A stretch of DNA of 64,000 nt from Micropterus salmoides (lineage: Eukaryota; Chordata; Actinopteri; Centrarchiformes; Centrarchidae), in assembly GCF_014851395.1 (NCBI RefSeq), contig NW_024040041.1, positions 8,300,041-8,364,040 of the forward strand, written 5' to 3'. This document shows, piece after piece, positions 47,291-60,835 of this stretch. Both the position numbers and the translations under genes were made by a program. The notes under the pieces were generated by a model. That model made no database searches. It saw only the letters and a program-made list of their open reading frames with translations, and was not told the DNA's origin. Each line of letters opens with the position of its first letter. The first letter of the stretch is position 1.

Positions 47291-49586
47291 ACACTTGCAC
47301 ATAAACACACACTTGCATGTACTGTATGCACATACTTTTTAGTACAGGACAGTGACTAGAGTCCGTTAATTGCCACTGACTCACAAACTGGTGTCAATGC
47401 CGGAGCAGTGAGCACAGACAATAACACAGTGACAAATATTGGACTGAAATGTGTAATGGCAGAGGCACACCTGTGAAATGAAAAGGCTGAAAGCAATAGG
47501 AACCAGGCCACTGACAGAAAACAAAGAGAGGATTTGTTATTTCAGACTCCTAACTTTGCCTTTGTGCCAGTAAAAAAAGTATTTCTATGAAGGGTGAAAT
47601 ATTTACACTGTGCAGCAGCAGCAGCTGTGGCTGGCCATGCTACTCTCTGCAAACCAGGCTTGGCCTACAGACTACTACTTTAATACTCTGGTTTCCCCTT
47701 GACCACAGATCTCTATCAGCATGTATCCTCTGTGTGGTGTAGGGCTCCTGGTCAATGAAGTAGATCAAGCTGCTCTTGTAGCACTAAACTATGCTTTCAT
47801 TTTCTGGCCACCACATGGTGGGCCACATAGCAAAACAAAGAAAGAAAGACACCAGTCAGCAGTGTCACTCATGCAGAATGAGTCAGGAATACCGAACACA
47901 TCACGATCTATAACTTTGAGGCTAATTGCATGTCATATAACTAAAATTAGGAGGATTTCTAAGTGTTACGACAGTGTATATACTGCACATAAGAAGTGAT
48001 GTGTAAGTGCCTTTTGCCTCAGTAATAATAATTTAACTTGACAGAGCACTTCTGAGTTTTTACTGGGTGGAGCAGGTGTTTGCTTTTGCACACCACAAAA
48101 GACATTTTTATCACACTTTAGCCTGCACTTGTGGTCTCACTTGTGCTCTCACTTATGTTTATAAAAAATGTGTAAATGCATTGACAATGCATGACCTGCA
48201 GCCATGTAAGAGATTAGAAAAAGAAACAAAAGAGAAGTGCGATAATGCAGTTTATGAGTTTTGAGATGTTGGCAGGTAATTCAGAAGTCTTGATCCAAGA
48301 AGCTCAACACAGTGCATGTTGCTTTTGCTTCCTCTCTTTGTTGCTATGTTGTTAATCTGTAAATGTTAGCGCAGACAAACATTTGTTAACAATGAACCTT
48401 TAAAAGTAAAAGTAAAAGGAATTCCTGTATGTCTTGCGTTAGCTAAGCTAATATCAGCAGGATATACAGCCACAATGTAAGGATACATATCTTTCTTGGC
48501 ATGGGAATCTTAATGTATAAGGGTCACCAAAAACTCCGCTTTTTCAAGTCAAAGTTTCCTGTTATTTATCCCATTTGATTTATTTCCTCTTTGCCTATCA
48601 TGTTTGATAATTTTCCCATGAAATTTCCTGCAGAATGCACTGCATGTACTTAATTGAGCTGTTTTTTCTCTGAAATGGTGACTCCATCCTTCATTGCGCT
48701 TCACTTGAAAACTACATAAACATTTCAGGTGTAATAAAATTTCCCAAACAAGAGCTGTGCGTGTGGACCATAGGACCATAAGAGGATTGTCATCTTAAGA
48801 CTAAATGTTTTAATTGTGAGTGTGATAATATAATAAGTGTGTATAAAGATAACAGAGAGAACTTATCAGACATCAGGAACAGAACAGCTGTTTTGGAGGA
48901 CAAACAGCCAATAGCTTGACTAAAAAGTGGAATAAACATTCTGCACAAAACTGCTCACTGACTAGAAGGGGTAGGAGTCACACATGTCCAAGTCTCAAGC
49001 AAGTGTTCAATTACTGTGATGAAAGTCAAGCAAGTCAAGTCAAGTCATATTATGAAATTCTTAAGAATTCAGTTTATGTTTAAACAGTTTCAGAGAGTTA
49101 AGTGGCAATTCAACTGTAGGATCAATTTGGAATATGTAGTGAGGTTTCTAACTATAGTGAACTATACACAAAGGGTTTGTATTATTTAGTCTACTATTAG
49201 CTTCACTGATTATTGACATAGGGTAGACATTTGTTTTATATCAATACCATGAAAAATGAATAATTTACACAGGTTTTTCAAAGGGTAACAGTTATGTTTT
49301 AGCATTTTTTTCCCCCAAAAGAGCACTGCCCCTTGGCGGCAAAGGGGTTGCTGCTGCATCACGCCATATATTGACGCAGATGATGATCAAACGGTGTATC
49401 ATATGAGTATAAACTTAACATAGCAGTTAAGGGCACATAACAAAAGCTGTCATCAGGACCTGTTACTACCAGGAAAGTTAAGAGGTTTTAACATAAAGTT
49501 ACAACAGCACCAAACTGCAGCCAAACAAAATGAGCACACAGTTGAATCAATAGCTCTCTAAAATAGTTTAAACTAATAGTGAATAT

Positions 49587-50258
49587 TGTCACAAGCCAGC
49601 TCTTAACCTGTGACAAAAAGGAGGTGAGACACAACAGGTTTGCATGCTAAAGAGATGATTTATTGTAACAAGTAACAGAAAAGTCAAATAATCATCAAAA
49701 ATATGTGGTGTTGCAAAGTATGACTATCAGTTGTGTCAGCAGTGAATGGATGATATGTGTGTTTTGTCAGGATAAACCAAAAGAAAGACACAGGACAAAC
49801 CCGATAAGATGCTGGCTTAGGTGGAGAGAGAAAAAAAGACTGATCATCCATCCATCGTCACCTTATACTGTGTACAGGGTTGCGGGGGGCTGGAGCCAAT
49901 CCCAGCTGACTTCGGGTGAAAGGCAGGGTACACTCTGGACAGGTCACGCTCACACCTAAGGACAATTTAGGGTCACCAATCAGCATGTCTTTGTACAGCG
50001 GGAGGAAGCCGGAGAACCCCTATGCAGACAACATGCAAACTCCACACAGAAAGGCCAAGGCAACTGGGGTTTGAACCCCCAACCTTCTTACTGTGAGGCC
50101 ACAGTGCTGTCCACCGGACCACCGTGACAAAGACTGATCATTCCTGGCTAAATAAGATCTGAAGGTGGAGCTGCACAGGTGATTGCCCAGCCCACTTGGC
50201 CTCCCTGCCTGCAGCCTCCTGCCGGAGAAGGAAGCAGGAAGGGGGAGGGGTTGTAACA
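49587..50258 (-). mobile_element. Solo LTR inserted in the hAT-like element
   Basis: On the minus strand it starts TGTTACAACC, carries AATAAA (plus 49659-49664) near the far end, and finishes TTGTGACA, giving TG...CA. Direct ATAT repeats flank it (49583-49586 and 50259-50262; one further shared base makes a 5-bp reading possible). Without the nested insert it is about 378 bp. No internal region, so a solo LTR. Its block order links it to the 12889 element. Confidence 0.75.
49848..50128 (+). mobile_element. Short retroposon-like element nested in the solo LTR
   Basis: A 281-bp unit with the exact 13-bp direct repeat AAAGACTGATCAT on both sides (49835-49847 and 50129-50141), a target duplication of the length made by LINE machinery. 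The body contains GGGGGCTGGAGCCAATCCCA, GGGAGGAAGCCGGAGAACCC and ATGCAAACTCCACACAGAAA, a very common dispersed teleost repeat. No coding capacity. Confidence 0.85.
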
Positions 50259-50799
50259 ATATTATAACATTATTGAAGCAAAGACTTATTACAGAACTAG
50301 TGTATTAGACTGCATTCACTTTAGCTCTGTGTTCCTACTAAATTTGCAACTCGGTGTAGCTTAAACTTAACGCTAGCTTTCTATGCATTCGACCAGCCTA
50401 TAAGTTAGCTAATTAGCTTTATAGGTTCTATATGACGGATGAAGTTGTTATGGTGGTCGTGTCACTGATTTTGATTCTTACTGTCATCGACAACATAATC
50501 CTTGAAAGTCTGTTTTGTGTGAAAGCACACATGGTTGCAGGAATATGCCGCAAATGTTGGAATGAAACGAAAAGTCATTTTCAAGTCATCTGTCTCAAGT
50601 CTAAGTCATGAACACCAAGTCAGAGTCGAGTCTTTTGTCTGTTTTAGTCAAGCAAGTCTCACGTCTTCAAATTTGCGACTTGAGTCTGACTCGAGTCAAG
50701 TCATGTGACTCCCCCACCTCTGCTGACTAGCTGGAAAACGGCACCCTCTTGCAATAGACCACCCCCAGGAACTAAAAAGTGCACAGACAAATAAAAACT

Positions 50800-51120
50800 T
50801 TAAAGAAATAGTTTGACTGTTTGGGAAATACGGTCATTCACTTCATGGTGGAGAGTTAGATGAGAAGATTAATGCTAGTCGAATGTTTGTCACAATTCTG
50901 GGCTGGGCTTTGAAGAGGTTTGGGCGTGTGCCCCCATTGTGACTTTTAAAGGAACAAATGACGTTCCGTCTTTGAACGTGGTATCCAGTTCTCCTTAATG
51001 GGGGTTATGTAGGCTACCAGACTGGACTGGCTTGAAACTGTAACGTCCTGGAGTCTCCCCTGTTTGCCTGGCAACTGCTCCCAAACGAGATGTAATGTGT
51101 TGATTAGCGAGCTTTAAAGG
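50800..51120 (+). repeat. MITE copy (ldlr-3'UTR family)
   Basis: Starts TTTAAAGAAATAGTTTGACT then GTTTGGGAAATACGG and GAGAGTTAGATGAGAAGATT. The central block is lost, and the right part keeps CTGGAGTCTCC, GTTTGCCTGGCAAC and GCGAGCTTTAAAGGTGC. It begins 70 bp right of the hAT element's target duplication. Confidence 0.6.
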
Positions 51121-54100
51121 TGCTTTAGACCGATATATATTTTTATTAGGGCTGGGCAAGTTAATGCATTATTATCAGATTAAGGCATTAATTAATTAAC
51201 ACCAATTGTATTATTTCATGTTAATGCAATTTTTATTTTTTTTATTATTAATTTGAAAGTCCCTTTCTCACTGGCTCTGAATACACATACAGTCAAACCA
51301 TCGGTTACAGGAGGGACGGGATGTTGATCAGCCTGCAAATCACCCACCCAAACAAGCAGTGGAGGGAGTAGATAAACAAAAGCAAGACAAATGATCAATT
51401 AAATGCCATAGCGACGTGGATAGCTACACTGCATGCTGATCAGTAAAACTCACAAATTGTCTCTCTTCCAATGACTTGTGCTGCACGTCGCCTACAAAAA
51501 GTTCAAGACAATTCAACTTTGGCACGCACACGCTCGCTCACAAGCACAACCGCGACAGTTTTAGGGGAACACGCCCGCTTGTTGCTACGCTTTGTTCTCG
51601 ACCACTTCACCTCACTGTAACAGGGACACCTGCTACTGAACACAGACTGTTTATGTTGAAAAAAGAATAATGTTTCTGCTGATACCTGTTCAGAAAAAAA
51701 AACAAGTAACTGATTTATATACATAAAAGGTAATGGCCTCGCATGGCAAATAGCTTTGGTTTAATATTTGATCTGATTACATTAATGTTTAAGTTGAGAT
51801 TTACAAGAAATATTTTATAGCTGCTGTGTACAGGGAATACTGCTGGTAAAAAAGCACCTTATTTGTTTATTGCACTTTTGTGTATATAGCAGTACATTTA
51901 AATTAAAAGTGTGCAATACACTAATTCTAATTTTTTTTTTTTTTACATTTAAAATTCATCTGTAATCAGTTAAATGTAATTTATATTTGACAGGCCAAAT
52001 CCCAAAACATCTCCAGGCCAAAACAAGCTGAGATAATTGTAGTCTCCATGGTTTTTCAACTTGTAATAAAGAAACAATTTAAAGGCTCCCACACACTGTG
52101 CAATTATGGCCATCTTTGGCCATCTCAAACATGACACGCTGACCCCCCCCCCCCAGTGCCTGGCAAAGGTCATTCCTTGCAGTCCAACAAGCCTCACACT
52201 GATACAGAAAATGGATGTCGTATTTTTCCATTGCACAACTTGACATTTAATAAACTTATCAGCAAACCAGAAGTGCACAGTGCTTGCATCTTTTTTTACG
52301 TTTATATCCCTCTCTTGCATTCTCTGTCATTTTCACAGCGGGAGCCATCAAGTCTGCTTTCACCGTGAGGCTACATGTGAGGTTTTCATGAAGGAACAGG
52401 CATGTCAATAGCATCGCTGGCATCGCTGTGCTCCACTCTGAGGTGGGTGTGTCTGTTGTTTTTCCCATGACTTCACTGTTTTCAGTTCTTGTTATACTGT
52501 TTTGAAGGGCTGTCCGCATCTGGACAACAAGTTGCATCACTGCAGAAAATTGTGCTGTACTCCAAGACTATATTTAGCATGTGAATGATTAAAGGATATC
52601 TGAATGTATTGTTTACTTGTAAAATATTCACTGCACAGGCATAAAACTAAATGCAGAATAGGCAGAAAAGTTCTGTGGATGTTACTGTTAGCTATAAGTA
52701 ATTTCCTTCTGCAATGTTATTTCTGTATTTATAGTACATCCCCTCAACCACTACGGTTTGCATCACTCTATTCTTGCACATGAAGTACCTCACACTGGTT
52801 TGCTTTACTGTTAATATCTTTGCATATCTTTCCACCACCACAGTCATTTAAAGTTATCATTGTTCCCCATTTTTCAAATTAATGTGAGCAATATAAACAT
52901 CAACCAAAACGCCAGACTTTCTTTTAAGTCAAGAGCAGCAGACGCTATTGGGTGGTTAACCACATAAAGGTTCTTACTTTGCAAGAGATTACAGTAAAAC
53001 CATGGACCTTAGAATTACCCAACCTGAACGACATGACTTAAAAATAACCCTTCTCCATAGAGTGCCCACTTTTAACCTTCTCCACCCACACCTCCTCCTC
53101 CTCTCCTTTAACTTCTCTGCTGTTTGGGTAGCAAAGTGTTCCGCTTGGGATTCTGAACATTGTCCACTGGGATTCTTACAAATCTAGACAAAAGATGAGA
53201 TGGGAAATGTAAGGAAGTGGTAACACTTCTTGCTCTGCATTTTCACAGGAAGTCATTATTTACTAGTTTTGCTCTGTCTGGGAAGGGCTGGAATGCCGTG
53301 GGTGTCTCTTGACCGGAAAGATTTGTGTGCTGATACATTTGATCCCAAAAATCCCCTCATCACAGAAGCTGGCAGCCAGAAAGGGGAGGCTCTTTCTGTT
53401 TCTCTTTCTCTCTGTCTTGTGGTCTTTTCTTTAGAATATGTAAATGTTTTACCTTCTAAAAAGACAAGTGGTTTCAGATCTCAGACATAGTAGAAACAGC
53501 AGCAATCGTAAGTTTAACCTCCAAATCCCCTTAAACAATGTCAAAACTCCCGTCTCTGCTCAGTGTTTGTTGTTTTGCCCAGAGACACTCAAATAGCAAT
53601 TAACACTGCATTGTTTCAAAGAGTGATACCACTGACATGCCTTGTGTGTCTAGACAGAGAGATACTGCTATCTAAATGACTGCCTGATTTCTTGTAGAGC
53701 AGAGAGTGGGATTCCTGAGCCCATTGTTTGCAGGACAGTCCGAGGCCTTGATGTGGTCTCTGGGAGAAGATAAAATGCCCGCAGAAGGATGTGTGTTTGC
53801 TCATTATTGAAAGCAGTTCAGGAAACACGCGACCTGATGAGCTGTCTTCATTTCCTCTGATTGCACAGGAAATAGGGTACATACCATCACACAGATCTGT
53901 GAGGGTTGTTAGATTGAATTACAGTTGTGGCCGCAACGTACAGATCTTAAAATTTGTGATAACTAGTGAGTAATTTGATTCAAAGTTTGGGTGAACATGT
54001 AGAAGCCAGTGAGTGTATACAATGGCCTGCGGTAAACCAGGTGAAAGGAGGAAAGGCAGTGTCTATTTCTTCATACCTTCATACCTTCCTGAACTTTCAC

Positions 54101-54404
54101 AGGGGTATTTATGACGGTATGTGTTAAGCAAGTGTAGCTGAGCTGCTGGTGATAGAAATCACTGTAGTATGTATGATATTTTCTAGCCTACAATGTTGTC
54201 TAATGTTCCTATATAGGCAAGTCTTGCTAGGTTAACTAATGGCCCATATAATAATGAATAGATAGGCAATAAGTGCCCTCTTCTGCATCTTTCTGGAGGA
54301 CGGATTAGCTGCAGTGGAGCGGCGTAATCCATGTCATCTCAAAGAGAGGACTTTATTTTCAGGGTGAGAAAAGCACAAAGAATATATTATATATATTGCT
54401 AATT

Positions 54405-54550
54405 GCTATGTTAGCATGCTAACATGTAAAACTAAGATGGTGAACATTATACCTGCTAACCAATAACCTGCGGATGTTAGCATTTAGCTCAAAGCATCTT
54501 TGTGTGTAAGTACAGCCTCACAGAGCTGCTAGCATGGCTGTAGACTTCTA
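54405..54550 (+). repeat. Dispersed repeat, second copy (GCTAGCATGGCTGTAGACT type)
   Basis: TGTTAGCATGCTAACATG, TAAGATGGTGAACATT, TTAGCATTTAGCTCAAAG and GAGCTGCTAGCATGGCTG match copies at 1-75 and 63270-63425. Interrupted at 54551 by the next element. The sequence beyond that insertion (TTAGTTCTGTT) resumes the repeat. Confidence 0.65.
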
Positions 54551-55145
54551 GGCATCCACACTACTGCGTTTTCATTTTAAAACGAAGACCTTTTGCTACG
54601 TTTGTACCTCCCGTCCAGACTAAAACGGCGGAAAGAAGGACCTAAAACGGAGAAGTTTGTAAAAGCTGCAAACCCCGTTATTCGTTTTGAAACTCCGGGT
54701 AGCGTCATGCAAAGCAGAGACACAATGCTACTGAGTTTTTGATTTAGTATTTTTATTACTATATCTTGTACCGTGCAAATAACACTTATAGCCCAGGCCA
54801 ACACTTGTAAGTTACTGTGTATGTCGCCATTTACTTTGCGACCACTCCTGGTCTGTCTGTTTCATCGCCACAGCTGCTTTTAACTCCTGTGTTACTTTCA
54901 GTAACTGTCTTAGCTCGTTATTGGTCCACGCAAAAATAAATCTGGTCTGATTCTTTGTTTGCATTACTTCATTCTTTCATCAAATCTTCTGTAACTATGG
55001 AATAAACTATCTGCTTCATGTTTACACCTGCACGCGCAGTCGTTTTATGGACGTAGATCAACTCTGATACGCAGCTAAAAAGATGATGTGGACGTTTTTT
55101 TAAAACTCCATTTTTAAACTAAAACGGAATAGTGTGAATGGGGCC
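54551..55145. mobile_element. MITE nested in the dispersed repeat
   Basis: The left terminus GGCATCCACACTACTGCGTT (then TTCATTTTAAAACG) pairs with the reverse complement of the right terminus, GGCCCCATTCACACTATTCC (then GTTTTAGTTT). About 595 bp with no coding frame. The flanks read CTA on the left and TTA on the right, which would fit a worn 3-bp Harbinger-type target duplication. Confidence 0.6.
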
Positions 55146-58100
55146 TTAGTTCTGTTATTTGAATGCAATTTGAACTCATTCCAAAATATACTTTGGTATG
55201 GATGTATCAGACTCAGTTCCCAGCTGTGACTTATGTTATAAGTCATATTTGTGTGCTGTATTGGTTTAATTGTTTACTTGAGCGCAATGTAAAAATGCCA
55301 TGCGAGAGAATTACCAGGTGATCCGTGGTGTCAGGGCAAGGGTCGTACACAAGCATGTTTATGACACAAAGACTATTGTCACACGACTTTAGTTTTGTTC
55401 AGTTAAGGAGAGATACAGAATGAAATAGCAACATAATTGTCAATTTTGTCTTTCTCATGGCTAGGTGATAGAAGCACTCATTCATATCATCACTTTAACA
55501 GATGACCACTGGATAGATAGAAAGTGACCTCCTCCACATTGTCACAACTTATATGAAATAGACAGGCTGGAAAGACTGTGGCAATAGTCTCTCGAAAATG
55601 GGAGGGGGAAAAAAGATTGGCTGCCCTTGTACCCATTACCCTACACCCCCCACACACACTAACACACACTGAGTCCGTTATCATAACTTGTCATCAAACA
55701 CTCATATCCTCACATTGTCCCAGAGGAAAGCTGACCTCCCAGCTCTAGATGTAAACTCACTCTAACTCATGCTTCCCTCCTCCCTCTAAGAAAAAAGGGT
55801 CATGGGGTGACGGGGTATAGAACCTCTGCACTCTGAGGCAAAACTCGTCTTCGTCTGACTTGTAACAAGTCGACATGAAGATCCTCCCAAGTATCTAAAA
55901 TGGGAACAAGTTCCCTCCTCAGCCTATCTTCCCCACCTCTAGCCTTTGCACACTCTTTTCCTCAGAATTGGGATGCAGCTGTGGCCTTGTGTGACGTCTG
56001 GGGGGTTAACGGAAGAGTTGTAGGGTCAGTGGAGGGCACAGGCGGGGGTGTTTGGATAGGCACAGGGCCAGGTCTGGGGAAAACACTCTTTAGTACCATG
56101 GAGATGGAACAAGAGGCTCTTCTCTGTCTTTCACTAACTGTTTACTTTCGCTAGGTCTCTCTGGCTGCTCTTCTTTTGCTCTTTCACTAGACAATTAAAA
56201 AAAGGGTCCTATTCCACCTCTGGAGTCTGAGCCCTGTGGAATCCATCATCGCTGCTCTTATTAATGGCCGTTATTGACCGCTCTCCAAGCCCCTATCAAA
56301 AAAGTATTATCATCACTCACCACGCGTGTTCATGATCAAAAATCTAATTTTCCCTCCTAAAGAGATCTTATCTAAAGAGATCATAATTAAAAAATACACA
56401 GCAACATTTAATTAACTTTTACCTAACTTTTTTATTACATGTCAGAAGACTTTATGTTCTTCCCCAGCGCAGCATGTGTTACTTTACTGCACCTTTTTGT
56501 TGCCATATCACTCTGTACTTCTGTACCTCGAACACATAATTCTCATGATTTCCTAACTTTATGTTTGCATACTATCTTTACCTCTCTATGCCTGTGAGGA
56601 TATTTACTTCTCCTATTTAAAGATTCGTGAGAACACATGTACACACACACCGTGCCTTGCAAACTTTGCTGAGGGCTGTGGTGAGCTGTCGGTGTCAGGC
56701 CAGCTGACAGCGGTGTCACACAGGCATATTTGGCTGGGAAATGTCATGGCCATAATCAGGTCATTTCTTCTAAACAGCTGATGTGTCTGCCACAGATGTG
56801 CCTCATACCACAGTTAGGATATGAACACTTTTATTGACTCCACAGTTTGCTGATTTTATATGACGTCAGTCAAGTATTAGCCCTGTATTGATTAGCTTAC
56901 TAAGAAGCTGATAGTGTGGAGATACAGATATGCAAGCACATGTTGAAAGTAGTATGCCAGCAAACTACATATTTAAAAATGCCTTGTATTTTGAGATTTC
57001 ATGAGACTTATCTGAAAGTCTAATTGGTGACATGAGTCACCAAAATACACTTTGACCACAACCCGTTCCACGGTGAGTGGAACTTAAGAAAGGAAGAATT
57101 GCAAGTGACATACACAATGTGAATGAATACAATTGCATGAACAGGTTATTAGGACAGTGGTTCAACCTTCTGCCCAGATGAACTCAAGTACATGTTCATC
57201 AACACCATCTGGATGTTATTTAACACAATTAGTTATATGTCCAGATCACATTTTTTTGACCCACGATCCAGATCTGAGGAATTTAATATTGAGTATCTTC
57301 CGATCTAACATTTGTATTTTCCCAGATAATACAGTTGCATAGTGCACACTTTAAGTACATTAAATTCACTCTGCTCTGCTGGGTCAGGGCCTAACCTTTT
57401 TCCCAAGGAGCACATGTGCTCCTAAATCAAAGAAATTAGGAGCACACAAAGAATTTTGAGCACAGTGAAAAAAGGTTTTATTTACACACAATTTACTATA
57501 ATTATATTTATGTGTGCTCGATCTTCTTGTGTTTATGATCACTGGAGGACTATGGTAGTGAAGACCCTGCAATCGACACACTCTGCATGGATCCAAATAT
57601 TGTCAAATCTTTTTAAAATGTTAAAAAAAATATATATTTTTTTTTTATTTGACACATGGAAAAGGCTTTAAACACATTGATCACTCTCATGTTCTTGTAT
57701 AACGAAGTGTCAATGGCTTGATTGGCCCCAATCGTTGATATCCAATATTTAACAACTGACTTGTCAGAGTTTAGGTTGGCTTGATCTACGTACTACTACC
57801 ACTTGGAGTGACAGAAGCTGGATGATCTGACTGGCATGAGCATGCAGAGCTTTAGGGTTCCCCAAAATACTGTAAACCTGTTTTCTACATTTCTTGCTGG
57901 AGATACTAAACAGAGTGATTCTTGATAAGGTAAGTCAACCAACCACAAACAAGTCAAGTTTCTCATCGGGTGCAGGGCCTCTGCCCCCTCACTATCACTT
58001 CTTCTGTCTTGTGTCATAGTTAATCACAAGTCGTATACCAGGAGAAACTACTCTCACACTCTCGGTTTAGTAAATATGGGGATTACATTCTTAAATAAAC

Positions 58101-58864
58101 CGTTCTCGATTAATCCTCAGTCAAAGCCTCAGAGATTACTGGGGCCTGGTGTCTACGGGGAAACAATGAGATATCGGCACACAGTGAGAACAAGAAACAG
58201 AACATGCTCTTACTGGCTCTCTGCAGCAATGTAACACTATGCCTCCTTGTGTTTGGATTCCCATCATCTCTGCTATGATGTTAACAAGCCCCATGTTTCC
58301 ACTTTAAAAACTACCCATAAATACCTCCAACTCAACCAAACAAACTGCTGATTTCTGGGGGATGATATTACAGTGCACTGTGGGAAGCTGTGTGTGTGTG
58401 TAAAAACCTACGCATTATGACTCCTGAATTGACTGATAACTCACAACTCAGAAGCAACAGGTAGGAGTGCAGCGATCTGGAGCCCCTGGGAATGCTATAG
58501 GGAAACTACCAGCCGCCTCCAGATCTGCCTCATAAATCTGAGTGTGGAAATAAATCTAGCTGAAAAGATTACACACGGTCACATTAGTAATGGCTTCATG
58601 CTCGTTTGCAGAAAGTGAGGGCACAAGAAACACGGGGTGAGGTTTGACCCAGATTACTGTTTCAGCTTCAGTCAGATATCTACTCTCAGCCACAATTCTC
58701 ATAGTCAGGCTGTAGACAGCGTGCCATTTGCTCTGTGGTTTTGTGTGATGGTGGCAAGACTGACGCCCAATCTTGTTTTTCCTCTTATATATGTCTGTGT
58801 ATGTGTTACATTTCTTTTTTGTTTGTTTCCTTCTCTTTGTCTGCATGGGCGCCTGTTGTTTGAA

Positions 58865-58867
<3 letters not shown>

Positions 58868-58897
<30 letters not shown>
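58868..58897 (+). repeat. (TG)15 microsatellite
   Basis: Fifteen TG units. Confidence 0.95.
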
Positions 58898-58898
<1 letters not shown>

Positions 58899-60835
58899 CT
58901 GAACAACTGGCCAAGTTAACTAGCACAAGTCTGTGTGACTGTATGAGACCTAACAGAAATGTAGGCTTCATATATAGGCTATCTCTTTAAAGGGATAAAA
59001 TATAATTCTCACAAAGGATCATTGTTATGTGACATCCTCATCTCCCTCGTCAGCTCGTTTTGTGTCTTCACCAGACAGCCAAGTGGGAGGAATGTTTGGA
59101 AGTTTGCTTGGTGGTGTTTCTGTAGAAAATTTTTATTGTTTCCTATGATGTTTTCCAGTTCTGTGGAGCAGTGGTAGAACTCGTGACAATGCTTACTTTT
59201 GACAGAAATGTCACAAATGTGATAATCATCCCTGGAACCGGTCTCCGTTACTGACTAAATTATTAATTTGGTTAGGTAGCTAGTTAAATATAAATAATTA
59301 AGGAAGTTTCCAATTAACTGAAAACCCAAAAGCCCTTTGTTCAGGTTTGTTTTTAAAGCAGTTGGGGTGTTGGGTGGTGGCTTAAAATACAAAACTGACA
59401 TATTACTGTATAAAGTTTTTGTGACATCCTTGTTAGCAAGCAGTTGTCTGTTTGCACATCATGCGCAGCAGACATGGAGCAACATTAGCATTCATTTAGA
59501 CCCCTGACAAATGTAAATCCAATATACACTTTTCTTTTAGCTCTGTTTAAACTGCTAAATGCTTCACTATTTTCACCAGCTAGTCGCTAACTTTGTCTGT
59601 TTTCAGTTTGGTGCTGTGCAGGTAGCGTATGGTGTTTTTTAAAATCATTTATCAAAGCTTTTTTACCAAACAGCTGCCTGCTTCTGGGAACGAGGTTGCA
59701 AAGAATGATGAGAGTGAACCAAAACAGTTGTGGGCCTGAAAACCACAATACTGAGGTGAAAGACTCTAACGCTACAGCTAAAACCCTCTATAGAGCTGAG
59801 GGGGATTGCAGAATCTCGTGGGTTCATTACACCCCTTTTACATTACACACAGTCATGTAATATATTTTTAATATAAAATAAAGTAGTGTAGCTTTATTGG
59901 TCTTTAAATAACCAAACATGTGTACCACTGTACATGCTTTAACTGTGATATTGTTTTAGTAGCTAACTTAGTGTCCTGTGGTGATGCCATCATGCCTGAA
60001 GGTGAAAACCCATACATTTACTATGGTAATGTCCTCTGACTGCAGGTGATGAATCAGGCCCTCTGAGCTAAATAGAAACCATGCGACCCCGATCTGAGGT
60101 TTAAAATGCAGGTTGGCTTCCATGCTAAGAATAACTGCTTCTTTGTTTATGTATTATCATACATAGTGATACAAATCGTTTATATTATGATATCAGCCTG
60201 ACTTTATATCTAGTGAATAAGACTTATAACATTAAAATCACTAACATTGACTACCAAATGGTCAACTACTGCAGAGTTATGAATTATATTTGATCCAAAA
60301 TTATCATGCATGCATTGTTTTGTTCTGTGGAAAGCCATTTTGGTGTAAAGCCAGCCATGACCTTTAGTTTTATAGGTTTTTAGCTCCTGCCTACAACAAT
60401 ACTGAATGCTGTGTTCAAATCAGAAGGACTCTGAATCTGGTAGTCTGACCTGTTTGTTCAACTGGAAGCATCAGACCACCAAGTGCAGACAGCAAGACTA
60501 CAGAGTTGTTAGCCAGTCATTGTGCTGCTATTGAGCACAGTCTCTACTGTCCACTATTGTCTTTATTCTCTTTAAAGCTTAATGAACCCAAACCTCAAAC
60601 TTTCAGCACAACAGAGTCCACTGTGTGTATCCCAAACGCGATTTTAGTATTGTTTTTTTTTCTTCTTCTCCTTCCATCAGATGGTTCCCTGGCTTCACGG
60701 GGTGCCCCGGCTAAACAAGGCTCTGGACTGTTTGTTTTACAGTGCCTTTCTTTCTGCGTTTGTGAGTGCAGTGGGTGGGAAACAGGGAGGAAGAGACAGT
60801 GGGAAAAAGAGCCAGAGGAAGAGAAGAAAAGAGGG

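Larger units (their letters stand above)
48966..50722. mobile_element. hAT-like element, host of a nested LTR
   Basis: Flanked by the perfect 8-bp direct repeat CTGACTAG (48958-48965 and 50723-50730), the size expected for hAT transposons. The right end reads CTCCCCCACCTCTG, in reverse complement CAGAGGTGGGGGAG, a typical hAT-type terminus. The left end is a worn version, AAGGGGTAGGAGTC. Inside both ends are the family's CAAGTC/GACTTG words. Without the LTR insertion the element is about 1.08 kb, with no transposase frame. Confidence 0.8.

Noticed and set aside
56871..56878. Second full CRE octamer TGACGTCA
   Set aside because: About one occurrence is expected by chance in 64 kb and no gene or start site lies nearby, so I kept it out of the feature list.
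58556..58990. Frames of about 117 codons on both strands
   Set aside because: They run through the (TG)15 microsatellite, producing His-Thr or Cys-Val repeats.
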